A model generated the notes under the pieces. The model saw nothing but the letters and a program-made list of their open reading frames with translations. It did no database searches and was not told where the DNA came from. From Gemmatimonadota bacterium (lineage in GTDB: Bacteria > Gemmatimonadota > Gemmatimonadetes > Gemmatimonadales > GWC2-71-9): DNA of 15,097 bases. A program made the translations under genes and the position numbers. Location: positions 1-15,097 of the forward strand of contig QHTX01000132.1 in the NCBI GenBank assembly GCA_003220975.1, in the 5' to 3' direction. Positions within the stretch are counted from its first letter, which is position 1, and each line of letters starts with the position of its first letter. Shown here in pieces: positions 6,253 to 11,956 of the stretch.

Positions 6253-8280
6253 ATGCGCAACCTCACCGGTCCTCGACTCGCCGCGATGGTGGGGCTCGTG
6301 CTCGGCTTCGCACCGATCGCGAACTGGCTCACCGCCGGGCGCGAGCTCCCGTGGTGGTCGGCGGCGGTCATGGAATGGCTCGTGCTTGGCGGCGCGATCG
6401 TCCTCCTCGCCGTCGCCGTCGCGCGGCTCGGCGGCGCGACCGTCGAGCGCGCCGCCGCGTGGTGCAGGCGCACCGCGCTCGCGCCGCGCCCCGCCGTCTT
6501 CGGGGCGTTCCTCGCGCTGGTCGCGTTCACGCTCGCGCTGTGGTTCGCCTTCTACTGCTACGGCGGCCGCTTCTTCTCGAGCGACGAGATGGCACAGCGG
6601 CTGCAGGCGAATCTCCTGCTCCAGGGGCGGTTCTTCGCCCGGCTCGACGCGCCGCCGGAGTTCTTCAGCGCGCCGGGCGTTGTGATCACGCCGGCCGGCA
6701 GGCTGTACTCGCAGTTCCCGATCGGTGGGCCGGCGGCGATCGCCCTCGGCGTCGCGATCGGCGCGCCCTGGGTGATCAATCCCCTGCTCACCGGTCTCAC
6801 CGCGCTGGGCGTCTACCGCTTCGCCGCGGCGGTCTACGGCGAGCCCATCGGGCGGGCCAGCGGCGTGCTGTTCGCCCTGTCGCCCTTCGTGCTGTTCGTG
6901 GGGGCGAGCCAGATGAACCACGTCCTCACCCTCGCCGGCGTGGTCCTGGCGCTGGTCGGGTTGGTGCGGTGGGATCGTGGCGGCGGCGGGGCCGCGAGCG
7001 CCTGGGGTGCCGCGCTCGTGGGCGCCGGCATCGGAGTCGCCGCAGCCACGCGGCCGTACGACGCGGTCGCCGTGAGCGTCGCGATCGCGGCCTTCCAGCT
7101 CGCGCGAGTGGCGCGCGACCGGCGGCTCGCGCCGAGTCTCGCCGTGCAGCTCCTGGTGGGAGCGCTGCCGGTCGCGATCCTCCTCTGGGCCAATGCACGG
7201 ACGACCGGGAGTCCGTGGCTTTTCGGCTACGACGTCCTCAATGGCGCCGCGCACCAGCCCGGGTTCCACGTGGCCCCAACCGGTGTGCCGCACACGCCCC
7301 TGCGGGGGCTGCAGCTGGCGTCGGGGTACCTGCTGCGGTTGGACCGCTACCTGTTCGAATGGCCGCTCCCGGGGCTCCTCCCGGTGGTGGTGGCGCTGGC
7401 CTTGTTGCCCAGCTTCAACCGCTGGGATGGGCTGCTGCTGGGTAGTGCGGGTGCGTTGCTCGTGGCGTACGCGTGCTATTGGTTCGACGGGTTCTTCGCG
7501 GGTCCCCGCTTTCTCTACGACGCCGTACCGGCCGCGGTGATCTTCGCGGCGCGCGCGCCCGGCCTGCTGGCCGGGCGCTTCTCGGGCTGGGGCCGCCGGG
7601 CGGTCTTGCTGGTGGTGCCGCTGGCCATTCTCTGGGCGTGGGCAGCCCCAGGCCGCGTCTCCGGCGTGCGAATCCGGGCGCACTACTACCTCGAAGGGAA
7701 TCCGCACTACAAGGCGGACTACGGGGCAGCGGTCGCCGGCGCGGGGCTCACGCACGCGATCGTCTTCGTGGACGACGGGTGGCACGCGCGCCTCGACGCA
7801 CGATTGCGGGCGGGAGGGCTGTCGGTGTTCGGCGCCGATAAGCTCGTGATCTCGGCCGATGCCTGCCGGCTGCAGCGCATCGCAGACTCGATCGCGACGG
7901 CCTCCCCCGGCGATACCCTGGCCCGTCTCCAGGCCCTGTTCGCCGCCGCCCGGCCGGCGGCGGGGGCGGAGCTCGCTCGCGTCGCCGGGCTCGCACCGGT
8001 GCAACAGGTGCTGCTGGTGCGGGGCCAGCCGCTCGCGCCCGACTGCCTCCGCGAGCTCATGGCGGACACGATCGGCATGGCGCCTTTCGAGGCATTCCTG
8101 CCGCTCGAGCAGTTCGCGCCGGACGGGAGGCTCGGTGGTCCGGTGGTCTTTGCCCGCGATTTCGGCGGGCGGAACGAGCTGCTGCGGGCGCGCTTCCCCG
8201 ATCGCGCATGGTTCCGGTACCGCCCGCGGCGCAACCCCGACGACACGACGGCCGTGGTCGTTCCTTATTATGGACGGTGA
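6253..8280 (+). CDS. GT-C/GT39-like membrane glycosyltransferase
   Basis: A 675-residue integral membrane protein. Residues 1 to about 470 hold roughly ten to twelve hydrophobic segments. The first extracytoplasmic loop after the third segment carries SSDEMAQRLQ with Asp111-Glu112, the acidic catalytic motif expected for polyprenyl-phosphate-sugar-dependent GT-C enzymes such as GT39/ArnT relatives. The loop continues with QANLLLQGRFF and a Gly/Pro-rich segment, as in that group. The last 200 residues after HYYLEGNPHY form a soluble, probably periplasmic domain. Likely role: transfer of a lipid-linked sugar to an envelope glycan, lipid or protein; acceptor unknown. ATG 6253 is preceded by TCAAGG at 6241-6246. 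The gene stands alone on this strand, and its stop is 15 bases from that of the convergent protease gene. Confidence 0.8.
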   Translation: MRNLTGPRLAAMVGLVLGFAPIANWLTAGRELPWWSAAVMEWLVLGGAIVLLAVAVARLGGATVERAAAWCRRTALAPRPAVFGAFLALVAFTLALWFAFYCYGGRFFSSDEMAQRLQANLLLQGRFFARLDAPPEFFSAPGVVITPAGRLYSQFPIGGPAAIALGVAIGAPWVINPLLTGLTALGVYRFAAAVYGEPIGRASGVLFALSPFVLFVGASQMNHVLTLAGVVLALVGLVRWDRGGGGAASAWGAALVGAGIGVAAATRPYDAVAVSVAIAAFQLARVARDRRLAPSLAVQLLVGALPVAILLWANARTTGSPWLFGYDVLNGAAHQPGFHVAPTGVPHTPLRGLQLASGYLLRLDRYLFEWPLPGLLPVVVALALLPSFNRWDGLLLGSAGALLVAYACYWFDGFFAGPRFLYDAVPAAVIFAARAPGLLAGRFSGWGRRAVLLVVPLAILWAWAAPGRVSGVRIRAHYYLEGNPHYKADYGAAVAGAGLTHAIVFVDDGWHARLDARLRAGGLSVFGADKLVISADACRLQRIADSIATASPGDTLARLQALFAAARPAAGAELARVAGLAPVQQVLLVRGQPLAPDCLRELMADTIGMAPFEAFLPLEQFAPDGRLGGPVVFARDFGGRNELLRARFPDRAWFRYRPRRNPDDTTAVVVPYYGR

Positions 8281-8295
8281 CGCGGGGAGCGTCGC

Positions 8296-9330
8296 TCAGC
8301 CCACGCCGCCCGTCGGCACGTGGATGAGCGTCATCAGCGAGAGAGCCGCGACGAGCCACGTGTACTCGAGGAGCGCGGGGGCATCGGGCGTTTCTGCGGC
8401 GCGGCCCGCGAAGCTCGCGACGGCGGCGGCGACGAGCAACAGAACGAGGAGCCCCTCGCCGGTCAAGAGCCACATCAGCGCGATGACGGCCGCCGCGATT
8501 CCGCGCTGACGACGAGTGAGCGCCCGGAAGCCACGCCCACCGTCGAGCTGCCAGACGGGCACCAGGTTGAACAGGTTCACCCAGGCGCCGAAATGGGCGA
8601 TGGCCGCCCAGATCCCGCCGCCGGTCCCGATGTAGGCGGCGTAGGCGGCGGCGGCCGCGCCGAGCCCCCACAGGGGGCCCGCCAGACCGACCCGCGCGTC
8701 CTCGCGCGGGCTCGCCGGATACTGCTTGAGCCGGACGACGGCGCCGACGCCCGGAATGAACATCGGCGCCGTCGCCTTGATGCCGTAGCGCTGCAACGCC
8801 TGCACGTGGCCCATCTCGTGGACGTAGATCGAGAGCACCACGCCGAGCGCGAACTTCCAGCCCCAGGCCGCCCAGTACACGCCCGCCGACAGAAGCATCG
8901 TGAACAGCGTGCTGGCCTTCGTCAGGCCGAGCAGGAGCAGCTTGGCCTTGGTGAGCACGAACACGAGCGCGAACTTGAACTTCGCGAGCAGGGCGCCGAG
9001 GGCGCCGAGCCCCGCGGCGCCCTTGCCCCAGCGGGATCCCGGCCGCGTGGCAGCCGGGGTGGGAGCGCGGTCCAGCGCGCGACTCAACTCCTCGACGCGC
9101 GCCGCCACCACTTGGTGTTGCGTGGATTCGGGAGGGAGCAGATCGAGCGCCTCGCGCCAGGCAGCGAGCGCGGCGCTCCGGTCGCCCGCCTTCACCGCTT
9201 GCTCCGCGTCCGCCGCCAGCCGCTTCAATTCGTCGGCGTGGACCAGCCGCTGGCAGGAAGGGCAGGCCAGCAGCGCGGGCGCGATGTGGGTGCCGCATTG
9301 TGGGCAAACGGACGCCGCTTGGTCGATCAA
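8296..9330 (-). CDS. Zinc-ribbon M50-family membrane metalloprotease
   Basis: A 344-residue protein. A zinc ribbon (Cys9, Cys12, Cys23, Cys26) opens it and a helical, TPR-like segment follows (about 31-85). The membrane part, from about residue 105, contains HEMGH (His171, Glu172, His175) in the segment after YV, and the second zinc-binding signature NLVPVWQLDGGR with Asp263. These are the site-2 protease (M50) metal and catalytic residues. Family members cut membrane-bound substrates, often anti-sigma factors or signalling proteins, inside the bilayer; the substrate here is unknown. The start is TTG at 9330 with AAGG about eight bases upstream, nine bases after the stop of the preceding zinc-ribbon membrane gene, so the two very likely form one operon. 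Confidence 0.88.
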   Translation of the reverse strand: MIDQAASVCPQCGTHIAPALLACPSCQRLVHADELKRLAADAEQAVKAGDRSAALAAWREALDLLPPESTQHQVVAARVEELSRALDRAPTPAATRPGSRWGKGAAGLGALGALLAKFKFALVFVLTKAKLLLLGLTKASTLFTMLLSAGVYWAAWGWKFALGVVLSIYVHEMGHVQALQRYGIKATAPMFIPGVGAVVRLKQYPASPREDARVGLAGPLWGLGAAAAAYAAYIGTGGGIWAAIAHFGAWVNLFNLVPVWQLDGGRGFRALTRRQRGIAAAVIALMWLLTGEGLLVLLLVAAAVASFAGRAAETPDAPALLEYTWLVAALSLMTLIHVPTGGVG

Positions 9331-9339
9331 CGCGAAGCC

Positions 9340-10080
9340 TTACGCGGGCGCGCTTCGGGCGGCGACCTGATAGGGGCCCGTAACCCGCAGTGCGACGCCT
9401 TTGTTCAACTTCCACGCCTCGTACAGCGCGAATCCGGCGATGAGCAGGTGGATCGGGCTGGCGATGCCGATCAGGATCGGCGCGGCGAACGCGAACGCCG
9501 TGAGCGCCGCGATGCCCAGGATCAGGGTGAGCGGACCGGGCCGCTCCCGCGGCAGCGCGCTGGCGCTCGCCGGGCGGGCCGCCGGGAAGACGCCCGAATC
9601 GGGGATGACAGCGACCGAGTCGGCGCGCGCCCGGCTTCGCATCTCTTTCCCAACCTCGCGCACGATCATGGAGGAATCGGTCGCCACCACCGCGCAATAC
9701 GTCAGAAACATGGCCAGGGCCTGGTAGCGCCAACCCCCTCGGCCGTTCGAGCCCTTGCGCACCGCCCCGCCCACCATGAGGCCGACCACGACCGCGACCA
9801 GGCCGAGCTCGTACCCGGTCGTGGCCTCGATGCCGAAGTAGAGCCCGGCCCCGAGCAGGGCGGCCACCGCACCGAGCCCGAGCGCCTTCGCGAACCGCTT
9901 CCCGGGCGAGCCGCGATTCCACGCGGCCACGATCTGGCCACGGCAGCGTTGGCAGGTGACGCGCCCGTTGACTTCGTAGTAGCTCGTGGAGATCGGCTGC
10001 TGGCAAACGGCGCAGGCAGTTCCGGACGACTGGCCTGCCTGCTCCGCTCGCTCGAATTGGAGACTGCCGCCTTCGCTCAC
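9340..10080 (-). CDS. Zinc-ribbon multi-pass membrane protein, function unknown
   Basis: A 246-residue protein. Near the N-terminus, CAVC (Cys23, Cys26) and CQRC (Cys43, Cys46) flank SYYEVNG, a four-cysteine zinc-finger arrangement on the soluble side. Four to five hydrophobic segments follow: about 60-85, 87-107, 116-137 and two near 190-235. A polar linker holding a run of charged and alanine/proline residues separates the third from the fourth. I know no biochemical function for this architecture. GTG at 10080 is preferred because GGAGG lies six bases before it (complement of 10087-10091). Another in-frame GTG at 10173 would add 31 residues encoded across a G/C homopolymer tract and has no obvious RBS. 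It lies upstream of, and nine bases from, the M50 protease gene. Confidence 0.75.
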   Translation of the reverse strand: MSEGGSLQFERAEQAGQSSGTACAVCQQPISTSYYEVNGRVTCQRCRGQIVAAWNRGSPGKRFAKALGLGAVAALLGAGLYFGIEATTGYELGLVAVVVGLMVGGAVRKGSNGRGGWRYQALAMFLTYCAVVATDSSMIVREVGKEMRSRARADSVAVIPDSGVFPAARPASASALPRERPGPLTLILGIAALTAFAFAAPILIGIASPIHLLIAGFALYEAWKLNKGVALRVTGPYQVAARSAPA

Positions 10081-10099
10081 CGCTGGCCTCCAGAGTTGA

Positions 10100-10127
10100 G
10101 GGGCTCGGGGGGGGAGGGGGGCGCGGG
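10100..10127 (+). repeat. G-rich tract, potential quadruplex or slippage site
   Basis: Four G runs of 4, 8, 6 and 3 bases occur within 28 bases, with loops of three, one and three. The longest are at 10107-10114 and 10116-10121. On the minus strand it is a C tract just upstream of the zinc-ribbon membrane gene's preferred GTG (10080), and it lies inside coding sequence if the alternative GTG at 10173 is used. Confidence 0.6.
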
Positions 10128-10198
10128 ACCAATCTTCTTGAGGTAGGGTGAGCGGCGCAATCGGAAACGTCACAAACTGGCCAGAAGGGCCGTGGTTT

Positions 10199-10274
10199 AG
10201 ATACCCATCAGTATCTTAATAGCCAAGCTGGACCTATTGATCCTGACTGGTATCTTTGATTCTCATGGGTATCG
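10199..10274. promoter_or_regulatory. Three-copy 13-bp box, likely TetR operator cluster
   Basis: A 13-bp box CTGATGGGTATCT occurs three times. The copy at 10199-10211 is inverted and exact. The copies at 10243-10255 and 10262-10274 are direct, each with 11 of 13 matching bases, and lie 19 bases apart. The inverted copy is part of a palindrome at 10199-10216 with arms AGATAC and GTATCT. The third copy covers the ATG of the TetR-type gene. The group lies in the gap between the TetR gene and the divergent zinc-ribbon/M50 genes, the place expected for autoregulation and control of both. The binding protein is inferred. Confidence 0.6.
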
Positions 10275-10672
10275 TTCGCGCGAGGCGAAAGGCGGAGACG
10301 CGCTCTCTGCTACTCGAAGCCGGTCTGCGTGTGTTCGCCGAGCGTGGGGTCGAAGCGGGGTCGCTCGACGAAGTGGCCGCCACGGCCGGCTTCACCAAGG
10401 GGGCGATCTACCGCCAGTTCCGCTCCAAGGGAGCCTTCGTACTCGCCCTGTTCGAGCAATTCGCGGCCGTGGCCCGGGCCCGCTCCGGCGCGCGGCAGGC
10501 GGCTTGGTTCGTTCCCCTCACGCTCCAATTCGCCGCGCAAGCGATGCGGGATCCCTTGCTCAGGCGGCGCTTCGCAGTGGTGCTGGCGGAGGCGCCTGAC
10601 GGGAGTACGCCCGAGGGGCAGCTCCTGAAGGGGCTGTCCTGGGTGTTCCGCGCGCCGGGGTCGCCGGGCTAG
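10265..10672 (+). CDS. TetR/AcrR-family transcriptional regulator, short form
   Basis: A 135-residue protein. The N-terminal helix-turn-helix is clear: ETRSLLLEAGLRVFAERG at 11-28, then SLDEVAATAGFTKGAIYRQF at 33-52 and SKGAFVLAL. The ligand domain after about residue 60 is short: typical TetR proteins have about 190-210 residues, while this one ends with a proline/glycine tail at 135. It may be a genuine short member or a truncated gene. ATG 10265 has no clear Shine-Dalgarno sequence and lies inside the third 13-bp box, so leaderless translation or repression by occupancy is possible; TTG at 10256 is an alternative. The stop overlaps the convergent susD stop in CTAG. Confidence 0.82.
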   Translation: MGIVRARRKAETRSLLLEAGLRVFAERGVEAGSLDEVAATAGFTKGAIYRQFRSKGAFVLALFEQFAAVARARSGARQAAWFVPLTLQFAAQAMRDPLLRRRFAVVLAEAPDGSTPEGQLLKGLSWVFRAPGSPG

Positions 10673-11946
10673 AAGTTCGGATTGTTCTGCTTCTCCACGT
10701 CGGGCAACGGCAAGCACAGCTGTGTGCCGTAGGTCCCGCCCCCCTTGAAAACCGTCCCCACCGGGGGATCGGGCAGGAAGCCGAACCGGATCACGTCGCC
10801 CAAATGCTGGCCCTCGAGGAAGAACTCGCGGCGCCGCTGGTCGAACAGGGCGAACTTGACGGTGTCGCGGTCTATGCTCGTGATCGCGGATTGACCGCCG
10901 CGCGCCCGGAAGATGTTGATGATGCTGTCCGCGTGCGCATAGTCCGTCGCGGCCCAGTCGGCCTCTGCGATGATGAGCCGGGCTTCGTCCCACGACGCGA
11001 GCCGGAGGGGGGTTGAAGCGGCCGTGAATTTGTTCTGTTGGTACAAGGGGTAGCCCGTCACGCTGTTCCGCTGCTTCCCGTTCTTGTCGAGCTTGACGGA
11101 GAACGGCACGCGCGGGTCGGTCATATTCGTGTAGACTGAATCGAGCGTCGTGTTGTCGCTGGTCGCGCTATTTTCCTGCCAGATGCGGTTATTGCGGCGC
11201 GCGTTGATCGCCGATGCCGTCACGTTCTTCACGAAGCCGGAGGCCACGAGCTGTGCGTCCGCCGCAGCCGGCGCCAGCTGGCCCAGGTCCGCGTAGGCGC
11301 GCGCCCGGCCCACCAGAGCCATGTTCACGACGGCTGTCTGACCAGTCGCGGTCGCTCCCGTGATGGCGTCCCCGAAATAGCCGATCGCCAGCTTGAACAC
11401 GCTGTCGCGCTGGATCTCGCCCCCGTACACCGTTTGCCGGTTGGCGTCGAGCGTGGACACGACCATCGTGCAGAATCCCTCGCCGAGCAGGACTAGGCCG
11501 TAGCCCTCGTAGGCCTGGAGCGTGGCGATCAGGGTGTCCCGGCCGGGCACTTGGGCGTTGGTCCAGCCCTGGAGCAGGGACAGCACGTTCAACGCGGAGA
11601 AGCGTGCCGTCTGGAGCGGCGTGTAGACGCCAAGTCCGACACAGGAGTTGACCGCGTAGCGGGTGTCGCTCGACGTCATGGTGCGACGCTCGTACGGATA
11701 CCGGTCGGCGGTCTGGGTGGCGTCGATCAGTTCGTCCGTGATCTCCCCTCCCATCACCGCGTACGACCCGACGGCGCACTCGAAGTCGGCGATCGCGCCG
11801 TTCGCGAGGAGCTGCGCATTGGCGGGTATCTCGAGCGTGCCCGCGGGAATGGTGCTCGGGCTTTGGACTTCGAGGGCGTTATCGAACAGGTCGCACCCGG
11901 CCGTCCCTCCGAGGAGCCCGAGTGCCAGGATCGCGGGATATCTCAT
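10669..11946 (-). CDS. RagB/SusD-family outer-membrane lipoprotein
   Basis: A 425-residue surface lipoprotein. The signal peptide ends in the lipobox TAGC with lipidated Cys18, followed by DLFDNALEV. The body contains the helical repeats typical of SusD. It has the conserved C-terminal features RLASWDEARLIIAEADWA, RRREFFLEGQHLGDVIRFG and the terminal DVEKQNNPNF. SusD proteins form the lid of a TonB-dependent SusC channel and bind the imported ligand. The length is toward the short side for the family, which often has 450-600 residues. ATG follows a GAGGAGG ribosome-binding site that overlaps the end of susC, so the pair is coupled. Ligand unknown; glycan or peptide is usual for the family. 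Its stop overlaps the TetR stop. Confidence 0.93.
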   Translation of the reverse strand: MRYPAILALGLLGGTAGCDLFDNALEVQSPSTIPAGTLEIPANAQLLANGAIADFECAVGSYAVMGGEITDELIDATQTADRYPYERRTMTSSDTRYAVNSCVGLGVYTPLQTARFSALNVLSLLQGWTNAQVPGRDTLIATLQAYEGYGLVLLGEGFCTMVVSTLDANRQTVYGGEIQRDSVFKLAIGYFGDAITGATATGQTAVVNMALVGRARAYADLGQLAPAAADAQLVASGFVKNVTASAINARRNNRIWQENSATSDNTTLDSVYTNMTDPRVPFSVKLDKNGKQRNSVTGYPLYQQNKFTAASTPLRLASWDEARLIIAEADWAATDYAHADSIINIFRARGGQSAITSIDRDTVKFALFDQRRREFFLEGQHLGDVIRFGFLPDPPVGTVFKGGGTYGTQLCLPLPDVEKQNNPNF

Positions 11947-11956
11947 CGGTCCCTCC

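Noticed and set aside
6241..8004. Minus-strand open frame of nearly 590 codons opposite the glycosyltransferase
   Set aside because: It is charged and low-complexity, while the plus frame has regular membrane segments and the catalytic Asp-Glu motif.
8057..10146. Long open frames on both strands overlapping the M50 and zinc-ribbon genes
   Set aside because: They are alternative frames of the two zinc-ribbon membrane genes and lack the HEMGH, LDG and zinc-ribbon motifs.
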